NCBI GenBank assembly: GCA_038746745.1
Contig: JBCDKJ010000077.1
Coordinates: 1 to 13,903 of the forward strand
Length of the DNA: 13,903 nucleotides
Source: JANQIO01 sp038746745
GTDB lineage: Bacteria; Pseudomonadota; Gammaproteobacteria; Pseudomonadales; Halieaceae
Direction of reading: 5' to 3'
Every line of letters starts with the position of its first letter. Position 1 is the first letter of the stretch. A program made the translations under genes and the position numbers. Below are positions 7,923-13,875 of the stretch, piece by piece. The notes below the pieces were generated by a model. It saw only the letters and a program-made list of their open reading frames with translations. It had not been told where the DNA came from and searched no databases.

Positions 7923-9857
7923 ATGAAAAGTCTTAAGGTTCTGATCCTGTCGCTGCTGATGGGCTTCTCCCAGTTGCTTGTCGCGGCAGCTGAGGCCGAC
8001 ACGCCAGGGGATATACGCGATGGCATGGTTAAGCCCGGGTTCGAGCAGTCACGCTTTGACGCCTATGTCGATGGCGCGGTTGAGCGCAGCATGCTTGACA
8101 CCAAAATGCCTGGCCTGATCTTCAGCGCCGCCAACAGTGACAGAACGCTTTATCTGCAAGCTTACGGCTGGTCTCATCCTGGCAAAGGTCTGCGGGCCGA
8201 CCCCGATAAGCACCCGTTCTTTATTGGCTCCATCACTAAAGTGTTTACCGCCGTTGCGATTCTGCAACTGTCGGAGCAGGGTCTTCTCAGCCTTGATGAC
8301 GACGTTGCACAGCATATCGATAGCAGCCTGTACGACAGCCGCCGTGGCACGGTGACTATTCGTCATCTGCTCACGCACACGGCCGGGTTTGAAGAGCGCA
8401 TGACAAACTACTATGGCGCTATCCCAGGCATAGACGGCCTCACTGATGCGGAGGTTTTAAGAAAAATAAAACCCGAGCAAATTCGCCAACCCGGTGCGCT
8501 GATTGGCTACTCCAACTATGGATGGATTGTCCTTGGACAGGTCATCGAGGCCGTGTCTGGGGCTGGCTACAGCGACTATGTCGAGGCGAATGTCTTAAGA
8601 CCCCTCGGCATGCATAAGAGCAGCATGAGCATGGCGCCCGAAACCCCTGAGGAGGCAGACCTGTTCAAGGCGGTGCGCAGCCATTCCTGGCGAGGGGGCG
8701 CTTATCGCGAGATCGATATTACGCCCCAACACCCCGTTGCTGCTCCTTCGGGGCTGCTGCGGTCGACGGCGTCTGATATGGCCAGGTTCGCAAGAATGAT
8801 GCTGAATGGCGGCGTCCTCGAGGGAGTGCGCATCCTCGGCCCTGACGCTCACGCTCAACTGTTCGAAATACTGGAGGAGAACGCGCCTGAAACGGCGGGC
8901 AGGACGGCCGGGTTTTGGACCTACACCATCGGCGAGCACCGCATCTTCGCGCACACCGGCCAGCACGCAGACTTTCGCTCGCATTTGGTGATTATCCCCA
9001 CGCTCGACCTTGCGCTGTTTGTCAGTAACAACTCGCCCGAGGGCAGTGCCTTGCGATTGCCTCGGCAGATCGTAGAGCATTTTTTCGGCATGACGCCTCT
9101 GGCGACCCCGGTAGAGGAGGTGACGCTGATTAATCCCGACCGCTACACCGGCAGATATCTTGGAACCCGCACCATCGAAAGCCGTTTTGAACGGCTCTTC
9201 TGGTCGCTGGGATCGGAGGTCGGTGTCTCTGCCACTTCTGAGGCAGTGGTGATCGGTGACATGCGGTATACGCCGGTTTCACGGGATGTATTTCAATCGC
9301 CGTATACCGGTGAGTACGTTCGCTTCTTCGGTCCGGAAGGAGGGGCGGCAACCTATTATTCAAAAGGGTTTGCTACCTATCAGGTGTATCAGCGTGTAGA
9401 TTACCTGCGGTCCCGGGCTTCGTTGGCTCAGCCTGCGACGATAACGCTCATGCTCTCTCTTATCACTCTACTTGCCCTACCGTTACAGGTGTGGAATGGG
9501 ATGCAAGCGAATAATAAAGCGTCGTTTGGATTACGCACCGATTGGCTGTTACGAGGTGCAGCGCTTGCCGCTATCGTGACAGCTCTGGCCTTTGGGGTCG
9601 CCATCCAGAACTATAGCGTGGACGCCAGTGGTGCCACGAAAACGTTCCCGAACCCGACGTTTGCTCTATCGATTTGGGCGGCCGTCGTCTTCACAGTCAT
9701 GACCTTGTTCTCGGTTATATCGGGGCTGCTGGACTTCAAAGAAGGGCGAGGCACTCTGCCAGGGCGGTTGATCAGAATGGCAACGACTTTTGTCTTTGCG
9801 ATAACGGTGGCGGCCTTGTTTTACTGGAACTATATTCCGGATCCGCTGTTTTTGTAG
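7923..9857 (+). CDS. Serine hydrolase (class C beta-lactamase/PBP-like) with C-terminal four-helix membrane domain
   Basis: The 644-residue protein has a signal peptide (MKSLKVLILSLLMGFSQLLVAAA). Its penicillin-recognising catalytic domain shows all three motifs: S103-I-T-K106 (SxxK), Y196-S-N198 (YxN) and H344-T-G346 (the KTG equivalent). LLTHTAGFEE and VLRPLGMHKSSM are typical of the beta-lactamase/esterase EstB-like family (PF00144). After a beta-rich linker, four hydrophobic segments lie at about 505-524, 541-561, 580-602 and 617-636. The catalytic domain should therefore be periplasmic and tethered to the inner membrane. The family includes peptidases, esterases and amidases, so the reaction cannot be named. 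Start ATG at 7923 follows GGTGA (7915-7919). A lipoprotein peptidase-like gene follows after 64 bp, probably in the same operon. Confidence 0.87.
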   Translation: MKSLKVLILSLLMGFSQLLVAAAEADTPGDIRDGMVKPGFEQSRFDAYVDGAVERSMLDTKMPGLIFSAANSDRTLYLQAYGWSHPGKGLRADPDKHPFFIGSITKVFTAVAILQLSEQGLLSLDDDVAQHIDSSLYDSRRGTVTIRHLLTHTAGFEERMTNYYGAIPGIDGLTDAEVLRKIKPEQIRQPGALIGYSNYGWIVLGQVIEAVSGAGYSDYVEANVLRPLGMHKSSMSMAPETPEEADLFKAVRSHSWRGGAYREIDITPQHPVAAPSGLLRSTASDMARFARMMLNGGVLEGVRILGPDAHAQLFEILEENAPETAGRTAGFWTYTIGEHRIFAHTGQHADFRSHLVIIPTLDLALFVSNNSPEGSALRLPRQIVEHFFGMTPLATPVEEVTLINPDRYTGRYLGTRTIESRFERLFWSLGSEVGVSATSEAVVIGDMRYTPVSRDVFQSPYTGEYVRFFGPEGGAATYYSKGFATYQVYQRVDYLRSRASLAQPATITLMLSLITLLALPLQVWNGMQANNKASFGLRTDWLLRGAALAAIVTALAFGVAIQNYSVDASGATKTFPNPTFALSIWAAVVFTVMTLFSVISGLLDFKEGRGTLPGRLIRMATTFVFAITVAALFYWNYIPDPLFL

Positions 9858-9921
9858 GGCACGTGCCGTTACGTAATCGACGGATTGCTGGTAATGCCAT
9901 GACGATAAAAGGAAGTGCGTG

Positions 9922-10878
9922 ATGAGATACTTGATCAGCCAGCTCACAATCATTTTGATGCTCTGTGGCTGCTCGACAACCGAAAGCCAGAAGCAGCTCG
10001 CCGCTGGCAGCGGCTTTATCGAGGTGCCCGGCGGGCCAGTCTGGTACGACGTGATGGCTGGCGGAGAAGGGGTGCCGCTTCTCACCATACACGGTGGTCC
10101 GGGCAGCACGTCCTGCGGTATGCAGGCTCTCGCCGCGCTTGATGACGACAGGCCTGTGATTCGCTATGACCAACTGGGCACTGGCCGCTCAGGTCGACCG
10201 ACGGATCAATCTCTGTGGGATCGCGATCGATTTGTTGAAGAACTGTCTGCCATCAGGCAAGAGCTTGGCCTGGAAAAAGTGCATCTTCTGGGCCATAGCT
10301 GGGGCGCGTCTCTGGCGGCCTACTACGTATTGGAAACCGGCGGGCAGGGGGTTCAATCCTTGATCCTATCCTCACCCCTGATCAGTACAGAAGTCTGGAT
10401 AGCGGATGCGATTCTGTTACGCAAAACCCTGCCGCCAGAGGTGCAGCAGGTGTTAGACGAGAACGAAGCCGCGGGGACATTTGATTCGCCTGAATACAAA
10501 GAAGCGACAGCGGTTTTCTACGATCTTTTCGTTACCCGAGGCGACCCCGTGGAGCGTTTCGATTGTAGCGACGCCCCGGGTAATAGCCTTATCTACAACC
10601 AGATGTGGGGTCCAACAGAGTTTCTTTCCACTGGGAGCCTGGTTGATTTTGACCTGAGGCCCCGCCTTGGTCAGATTTCAGTGCCGACGTTGTTCCTGAC
10701 TGGCGAACACGACGAGGCCCGGCCAGAGACGATTTCTCAGTTTGTTTCTCAAGTGCCGGATGCGAAGTTTGAGGTTGTTCCGGGTGTGGCGCACGCATCA
10801 CTGACCCGTGCACCCGATGTTTATCGACGACATGTTCGCAATTTTCTGCGCGGTGTGGAGCGAACCGACGCTCCGTAA
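9922..10878 (+). CDS. Alpha/beta hydrolase lipoprotein, proline iminopeptidase family
   Basis: The 318-residue protein has a lipoprotein signal (MRYLISQLTIILMLCGC, lipid Cys17). HGGPG at 57-61 is the oxyanion-hole motif of proline iminopeptidases (S33), followed by YDQLGTGRSGRP. The catalytic triad is visible: Ser126 in GHSWG, Asp264 in TGEHDEARPE and His291 in PGVAHASL. A cap-like insert lies between the Ser and Asp. It would release N-terminal proline or hydrolyse related amides or esters outside the cytoplasm; most S33 enzymes are cytoplasmic, so the lipid anchor is notable. ATG at 9922 with GGAAG six bases upstream is better than the GTG just before it. It lies 64 bp after the serine hydrolase, suggesting a shared peptide-processing operon. 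Confidence 0.88.
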   Translation: MRYLISQLTIILMLCGCSTTESQKQLAAGSGFIEVPGGPVWYDVMAGGEGVPLLTIHGGPGSTSCGMQALAALDDDRPVIRYDQLGTGRSGRPTDQSLWDRDRFVEELSAIRQELGLEKVHLLGHSWGASLAAYYVLETGGQGVQSLILSSPLISTEVWIADAILLRKTLPPEVQQVLDENEAAGTFDSPEYKEATAVFYDLFVTRGDPVERFDCSDAPGNSLIYNQMWGPTEFLSTGSLVDFDLRPRLGQISVPTLFLTGEHDEARPETISQFVSQVPDAKFEVVPGVAHASLTRAPDVYRRHVRNFLRGVERTDAP

Positions 10879-10887
10879 GGTCACGAA

Positions 10888-10908
10888 GCGACCAAATAAA
10901 TGGCTCGC
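10888..10908. other. Bulged hairpin between convergent genes (possible eroded attC)
   Basis: GCGACC (10888-10893) pairs with GGCTCGC (10902-10908), leaving one extra base, around an AAATAAAT loop. On the minus strand this is GCGA-G-CC...GG-TCGC, with a single extrahelical base as attC L-boxes have. It is flanked by GAGTAAC, overlapping the VOC stop, and CTTACGG, which resembles the GTTACGG end of the 11906-11965 site. At about 48 bp it is short for an attC and the R' core is damaged. It could instead be a simple hairpin in the 36-bp gap. Confidence 0.25.
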
Positions 10909-10914
10909 TGCAGG

Positions 10915-11289
10915 TTACTCATTCTCCCAGGGCGAGCAAACGTCGATGAGGCAGCCGTCGGGGTCTTGTGTAAGAAATCGACGTTGGCCATAAAACTCAT
11001 TGCGAGGTTCTTGAAGTATGGGAGCGCCTATTCTCAGGGCATTTTCATAGGCTACATCGACATCTTGTACAACGAAGGTCACGTACATGCCCGTGGGCTT
11101 CTGCTGGAACGCGCTTGGCACGAGTTCGTGATCTCGCTTGATCAGGCCATATTCAATTTCCGGATTGCCCGGCACGCATAGCTGGACGTACCAGTCACTG
11201 TCGTATTTAACCTCCAGGCCGAGCAAGCTCACATAAAACTCTTTGCTCACCGTCAAATCATCGGAGCAGATATTCGGGAGTATTCGCAT
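10915..11289 (-). CDS. VOC-superfamily (glyoxalase/bleomycin-resistance fold) protein
   Basis: The 124-residue protein has two beta-alpha-beta-beta-beta halves: RILPNICSDDLTVSKEFYVSLLGLEVKYDSDWYVQL and, in the second half, MYVTFVVQDVDVAYENALRIGAPILQEPRNEFYGQRRFLTQDPDGCLIDV. The 'FY...LLGLEV' and 'DPDG..IDV' signatures are standard for single-domain VOC proteins, which include glyoxalases, dioxygenases and drug-binding resistance proteins. The substrate is not predictable. The ATG at 11289 is 17 bases from the attC-like site at 11306-11365, the usual spacing for a cassette gene, and VOC proteins are common cassette cargo. It is convergent with the lipoprotein hydrolase. Only a weak ribosome site (AAAGAGAA) is visible. 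Confidence 0.85.
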   Translation of the reverse strand: MRILPNICSDDLTVSKEFYVSLLGLEVKYDSDWYVQLCVPGNPEIEYGLIKRDHELVPSAFQQKPTGMYVTFVVQDVDVAYENALRIGAPILQEPRNEFYGQRRFLTQDPDGCLIDVCSPWENE

Positions 11290-11305
11290 GGGTGATTCTC
11301 TTTAC

Positions 11306-11365
11306 AATCAACATCTCAAAAACCGGCGCGGCTTTGCCGCGCCTGAGTTTTTTGGTGTGTTAGGC
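11306..11365 (-). other. attC-like cassette recombination site 1
   Basis: Read on the minus strand, GCCTAAC (11365-11359; fits R'' RYYYAAC) begins a 60-base near-palindrome ending in GTTGATT (11312-11306; GTTRRRY with one mismatch). The centre is a perfect 8-bp stem, GGCGCGGC (11325-11332) and GCCGCGCC (11336-11343), with A/T tracts outside it that pair imperfectly. It sits 39 bases after the stop of the zinc-ribbon gene and 17 before the VOC start, where a cassette boundary should be. Read on the plus strand the same stem plus TTTTTT also resembles a terminator. Confidence 0.5.
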
Positions 11366-11403
11366 GATGGACCGGGTACAGTAGGCGGCAAATTAGCCTC
11401 ATC

Positions 11404-11706
11404 CTATTCTGGCCAACTAAGCTGAATACCAGAGTCATTTGTTTTACCGCACGATTCGCAAACGTAATAAAGCTTCTCAAAATCTGTGTTGCTTCTTGGA
11501 GCTGCCTGCATGGGTAGCTGACACTCTATACACCACCTGGCACGTATCTGTTTGTGGATGATTAAAATGACAATACCTGCAAAAGCAAAACCGATGAACG
11601 CGATAAATACATAACCTTTACCGGCAGCAGTAACTGATACACCAAATAGTAAAAGAGTGAGAAGCAATAGCGCCCAGTCTTCCCGGATTCGAATTGTGTA
11701 TTTCAT
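11404..11706 (-). CDS. Small membrane protein with C-terminal zinc ribbon (cassette hypothetical)
   Basis: The protein has 100 residues. After a short basic N-terminus there are two hydrophobic segments at about 12-28 and 31-50, then a cytosolic tail with C59-x-x-C62 and C83-x-x-C86, a zinc-ribbon arrangement. I do not recognise a characterised family; membrane-anchored zinc ribbons of this size are usually of unknown function. The gene is clearly AT-richer than the chromosomal genes to the left, which suggests recent acquisition. It lies between two attC-like sites, with its ATG 10 bases from the R' core of site 2 (GTTAGGC, whose AGG may act as a poor ribosome site). Expression may depend on an upstream cassette promoter. 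Confidence 0.75.
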   Translation of the reverse strand: MKYTIRIREDWALLLLTLLLFGVSVTAAGKGYVFIAFIGFAFAGIVILIIHKQIRARWCIECQLPMQAAPRSNTDFEKLYYVCESCGKTNDSGIQLSWPE

Positions 11707-11716
11707 GTGATGAGTC

Positions 11717-11803
11717 GCCTAACGCCGACCTAAGGGGCGCGCGCCGTTCGCGTGTCCCGCCTGGCCATTGCTGTTTGCGGCCAGATTCATGTCCTTGTTA
11801 AGC
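11717..11803 (-). other. attC-like cassette recombination site 2
   Basis: On the minus strand the site starts GCTTAAC (11803-11797, fits RYYYAAC) and ends GTTAGGC (11723-11717, fits GTTRRRY), 87 bases in all. The ends pair in 6 of 7 positions plus one wobble. Inside are a CTGGCC/GGCCAG stem and a GC-rich GGGAC...GCCCC arm. The left shoulder TAACAAGGAC and the right shoulder TCGGCGTTA resemble the other sites here. The zinc-ribbon ORF starts just after it, as expected for a cassette. Confidence 0.6.
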
Positions 11804-11905
11804 ATACGTCCTCTCTACGTAGCTCTTCTAGCGCAGCCCTGCCTTCTAAAAAAAACGAAAAGGGTTCCACGAAAAAGGGTTACGACCCCTTAAATCCATA
11901 TGGCA
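11787..11905 (-). other. Mini-cassette without a clear gene (possible 27-residue ORF and weak terminator)
   Basis: Between attC-like sites 3 and 2 lie about 100 bases. On the minus strand AAGGG (11891-11887) and CCCTT (11879-11875) form a short stem followed by T-rich DNA, a weak terminator for the toxin-antitoxin message. A GTG at 11870-11868 opens a 27-codon frame (MEPFSFFLEGRAALEELRRED...) that stops with TGA at 11789-11787 inside site 2. It has no ribosome site, so I do not call it a gene. Confidence 0.35.
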
Positions 11906-11965
11906 CCGTAACGCCTGCATCAACGGCGGCGCTTTTCAGCCGACCGTTGCAAGTTCTTGTTATGT
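11906..11965 (-). other. attC-like cassette recombination site 3, overlapping the antitoxin 3' end
   Basis: On the minus strand a 60-base site runs from ACATAAC (11965-11959) to GTTACGG (11912-11906). The inner arms are CAACGG/CCGTTG-type with AACGG (11922-11926) pairing with CCGTT (11944-11948), TGC/GCA outside it, and a three-base bulge. The apex is GGC/GCC around an eight-base loop. The order of end box, spacer, inner box with extrahelical bases and apical loop is that of an attC. It follows TAACAAG on one side and GGCGTTA on the other, as in site 2. The end boxes deviate from the strict consensus at one or two positions. Confidence 0.55.
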
Positions 11966-12264
11966 TTCCGGGAAGGCTGGGGGACAAAGTCTATCTGCAC
12001 CGCATATCCCATCGCTTCAGCGTAATCTGAGATGGTGGAAAGCTTCGGTGAAATTGTTGAGTTCACACTTTCCAAGCGGGAAATGTTGCTTTTCTTCGTA
12101 TTAAGACGCTCCGCTACCTGCTCCTGAGTGAGTCCGGCCGCTTGCCTCAACGCTACAAGTTTCCGACGGAGTTCATAGGCAGGAGCAAGGTGGTCATACT
12201 CCTCCGCGACATCAGGACGCTCAAGAGCCTTCTCTTTAAATTCACTGAAACCTGGCCGTGCCAC
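11920..12264 (-). CDS. Antitoxin, HigA-like XRE helix-turn-helix protein
   Basis: The 114-residue protein has an N-terminal helical part (FSEFKEKALERPDVAEEYDHLAPAYELRRKLVALRQ) that would contact the toxin, and an XRE/Cro-type HTH at about 45-66 (LTQEQVAERLNTKKSNISRLES). The segment ISDYAEAMGYAVQIDFVP follows, where relatives usually end. The remaining tail, including residues 101-114 (HNKNLQRSAEKRRR), is basic and is encoded by attC-like site 3. The start is GTG at 12264-12262, overlapping the toxin stop TAG by one base, with GGAG eight bases upstream inside the toxin gene, so translation is coupled. It should neutralise the toxin and, with it, repress the promoter at 12591-12618. The toxin-first order is that of higBA. 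Confidence 0.88.
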   Translation of the reverse strand: MARPGFSEFKEKALERPDVAEEYDHLAPAYELRRKLVALRQAAGLTQEQVAERLNTKKSNISRLESVNSTISPKLSTISDYAEAMGYAVQIDFVPQPSRKHNKNLQRSAEKRRR

Positions 12265-12584
12265 TAGTTTAACTCCTTCAGTCTACGACGAGCCTTTTCG
12301 AGCTCCTTTTTAGGCGTGCGTTGCGTCTTCTTGACGAAGGCGTGAAGAATCACGACCTCCTTGCCTTTGAGAATACAAAACAACGCCCTTCCAATTCCCT
12401 CCTTGCCCTTGGCGCGAATCTCAAACAAACCGTCTCCCATTGGAGCGGTATGTGGCTTACCGAGAGCCGGCCCAAACTCTTCAATCATTTCCAAGATGTG
12501 CAGGAAATTCGCAAGGATTGACGCAGGAAATTCTAGGGCCTCAGCTTCCACCTTTTGATTGAAGAACGTGATCTTCCATGACAT
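12264..12584 (-). CDS. Toxin, HigB/RelE-like (Gp49 family)
   Basis: The 106-residue protein (MSWKITFFNQKVEAE...) contains the Gp49-like/RelE signature GLFEIRAKGKEGIGRALFCILKGKEVVILHAFVKKTQRTPKKELEKARRRLKEL. The family cleaves mRNA on the ribosome; the conserved Arg/Lys-rich strands and the 'AFVKKTQRTP' loop are all present, so it looks intact. I start it at ATG 12584-12582; a TTG two codons earlier is unlikely. No ribosome site precedes the ATG, and the predicted transcription start falls on it, so the message may be leaderless. It is the first gene of a toxin-antitoxin operon inside a cassette; such modules stabilise cassette arrays. Confidence 0.87.
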   Translation of the reverse strand: MSWKITFFNQKVEAEALEFPASILANFLHILEMIEEFGPALGKPHTAPMGDGLFEIRAKGKEGIGRALFCILKGKEVVILHAFVKKTQRTPKKELEKARRRLKELN

Positions 12585-12590
12585 GGACAA

Positions 12591-12618
12591 ATGTTATCAT
12601 AAATGATAACTCTGTCAA
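12591..12618 (-). promoter_or_regulatory. Toxin-antitoxin promoter with palindromic operator
   Basis: On the minus strand a perfect -35 TTGACA (12618-12613) is followed after 16 bases by -10 TAACAT (12596-12591). Between and overlapping them is an 18-base palindrome, GTTATCAT-AA-ATGATAAC on the plus strand (12593-12610). An operator placed over the core promoter is typical of HigA-type autoregulation. The predicted transcription start is about 12584, the A of the toxin ATG. Confidence 0.8.
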
Positions 12619-12639
12619 TCGGTGATTCGAACCAAGGGA

Positions 12640-12694
12640 ACACAACGCCCCGAGCAGGGGCGTGCGCCAGCACGTCCCTGCTGCCTTGGCTTGT
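12640..12694 (-). other. attC-like site 0, larger part, split by the insertion sequence
   Basis: The plus strand shows ACACAAC (12640-12646), a 12-bp stem GCAGGGGCGTGC (12654-12665) with GCACGTCCCTGC (12670-12681; one G-T wobble, loop GCCA), then CCTTGGCTTGT ending at 12694. Joined to the TA after the right-hand GCTTGT (13902-13903) it reads, on the minus strand, TAACAAGCC...GGGGC-GTTGTGT, a compact site of about 60 bases. GGCGCACGCCCCT here also resembles GGCGCGCGCCCCT in site 2. The R' box GTTGTGT has one mismatch to GTTRRRY. The next bases beyond the window would show whether R'' is complete. Confidence 0.5.
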
Positions 12695-12700
12695 ATGGTT

Positions 12701-12725
12701 GAAATATCATTTTTCTAGATATTTC
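12701..12725 (+). repeat. AT-rich hairpin beside the left inverted repeat
   Basis: GAAATATC (12701-12708) and GATATTTC (12718-12725) are a perfect 8-bp inverted repeat around a nine-base loop. It lies near the element's left end and overlaps the first base of the subterminal repeat. It may be a transposase recognition structure or part of the RNA leader. Confidence 0.5.
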
Positions 12726-12734
12726 CCGTAGCGA
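12725..12734 (+). repeat. Left subterminal inverted repeat of the IS
   Basis: CCCGTAGCGA here matches the reverse complement of 13866-13875 (CCTGTAGCGA) at 9 of 10 positions. Subterminal inverted repeats characterise the IS1111 branch of the IS110 family. Confidence 0.7.
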
Positions 12735-12737
12735 TTA

Positions 12738-12895
12738 GAGTGAGGCCCGAACCTGTAGCAGCAGGTTCTCGGTTGGGTAGCTCGATGCCTGACAGGCGCC
12801 GATCGCTCGAGCCCGTTAACAAGCCGGAGCACCCAACCGATTCCAATTCAAACTCGAACAGTCGAAAGGGCCTCGAGCCCGAATGTAGCAAGGGT
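12738..12895 (+). ncRNA. Candidate bridge (seeker) RNA of the IS
   Basis: The 5' non-coding region folds into ordered stems. GAACCTG/CAGGTTC (12749-12755, 12762-12768) forms a leading hairpin. A perfect 10-bp stem TCGGTTGGGT/ACCCAACCGA (12769-12778, 12831-12840) closes a large domain with GCTCGA/TCGAGC inside. A third domain is closed by CTCGA (12853-12857) and TCGAG (12873-12877). The large domain's loop has TAACAAGCC (12817-12825), equal to the restored attC junction on the minus strand. The third domain has ACAGTCG (12858-12864), equal to the element's right end at 13890-13896. This is the target-loop then donor-loop layout of bridge RNAs. The transcript ends are not defined. Confidence 0.6.
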
Positions 12896-12900
12896 GAGTC

Positions 12901-13860
12901 ATGCAAACAAACAACTCTCGATACATCAGAACAAAACCATTGAATATCGGCGTCGACGTCGGTAAGTCGCTACTCGATATCACCTTCCTCGAACACGAGG
13001 AACATCTTCAAATCGAAAACGCTCCAGACGCAATTCAAAGCTTTGTCCGTCGCTGCCGTCGGCTTAAGCCACAACGCATCGCTATGGAAGCCACCGGTGG
13101 CTACGAACGGCAACTGGCCAGCGCCTGCGCCGCCGCTAAGCTCCCCATCGTCATCATTCAACCTATGAAGGTTCGGCAGTTTGCCAAGGCCGAAGGCCAA
13201 CTGGCTAAAACCGATCGAATCGACAGTGCGCTAATCGCCCGATGCGCCAAGGCTCTGCAGATCGAACCCCGACCCCTACCCGATGAAAACGTCCAGAAAG
13301 TCAGAGACTTACTCGCGCGCAAGCGGCAACTCACAGAGCAGCGCACGCAAGAGCTCAATCGTGCCCATAAAGCATCAACACCACTGCAGCGCTCCCATCA
13401 GCGATCCATACGATTCCTAGAGCAGGAGATCGCCTGGGCTGATAAGCAGCTTGCCAAAGCGGTCGGCGCCGTCGACGAGTGGCAATCCACCTATGCGATC
13501 CTAAAGTCCGTTCCCGGCATCGGTGACGGTGTCGCTTACACGCTTTTGGGCGAACTGCCCGAATTGGGTCACCTCAATCATCGGCAGATTGCTGCACTCA
13601 CCGGGTTGGCTCCCTTTAATCGAGACAGTGGTGCGTTCAGAGGTAAGCGGAGAATCCGCGGAGGCAGAGCGCCCATTCGAACCATGCTCTACATGGCCAT
13701 GCTCAGTGCGATTCAGCACAACCCCATCATGAAAGCCTTCTACGAAAAGCTAGTGGCCCAAGGAAAGCACAAGAAAGTCGCCATAACGGCGTGCATGCGA
13801 AAAATGATGGTCATACTCAATGCGATGATCAGGGATCAGAAGGAGTGGCAGATGGGCTAA
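12901..13860 (+). CDS. IS110-family transposase (DEDD + serine recombinase)
   Basis: The 319-residue protein is full length for the family. The N-terminal RuvC-like DEDD domain has D19 (IGVDVGK), E63 (AMEATGGYE), D105 and D108 (AKTDRIDS). A coiled-coil-like helical middle (about 130-195) follows. The C-terminal Transposase_20 domain begins at SVPGIGDGVAYTLL and has the catalytic Ser243 in NRDSGAFRGKRRIRGGR, then RTMLYMAML and KKVAITACMRKMMVILNAM. All catalytic residues are present, so it is probably active. The style is close to attC-targeting members of the IS1111 branch, from memory. ATG at 12901 follows AAGGGTGA. It would cut and join the element ends to the target guided by the RNA at 12738-12895. 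Confidence 0.95.
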   Translation: MQTNNSRYIRTKPLNIGVDVGKSLLDITFLEHEEHLQIENAPDAIQSFVRRCRRLKPQRIAMEATGGYERQLASACAAAKLPIVIIQPMKVRQFAKAEGQLAKTDRIDSALIARCAKALQIEPRPLPDENVQKVRDLLARKRQLTEQRTQELNRAHKASTPLQRSHQRSIRFLEQEIAWADKQLAKAVGAVDEWQSTYAILKSVPGIGDGVAYTLLGELPELGHLNHRQIAALTGLAPFNRDSGAFRGKRRIRGGRAPIRTMLYMAMLSAIQHNPIMKAFYEKLVAQGKHKKVAITACMRKMMVILNAMIRDQKEWQMG

Positions 13861-13865
13861 AAAAT

Positions 13866-13875
13866 TCGCTACAGG
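13866..13875 (-). repeat. Right subterminal inverted repeat of the IS
   Basis: TCGCTACAGG begins five bases after the transposase stop and is the inverted copy of 12725-12734 with one mismatch. About 20-26 bases separate it from the inferred right end. Confidence 0.7.

Noticed and set aside
9858..9867. Perfect palindrome GGCACGTGCC just after the serine hydrolase stop
   Set aside because: It is short, has no T-run and is not at a promoter. I could not link it to any function.
11325..11353. Rho-independent terminator on the plus strand
   Set aside because: The stem and T-run fit, but no plus-strand gene ends before it and its position and end boxes fit an attC better. A terminator role cannot be excluded.
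11752..12030. Plus-strand open frame through the cassette region
   Set aside because: It crosses two attC-like sites and runs antisense to the antitoxin, and has no ribosome site.
10915..12590. CRISPR or phage origin for the cluster of small genes
   Set aside because: There are no regularly spaced direct repeats and no phage structural or integrase genes. The repeats are imperfect palindromes of the attC type.
12614..12641. tRNA-like T-arm (GGTTCGAATC on the minus strand)
   Set aside because: The stem does not fit around the canonical TTCGAAT loop, and no acceptor, D or anticodon arm is present next to it.
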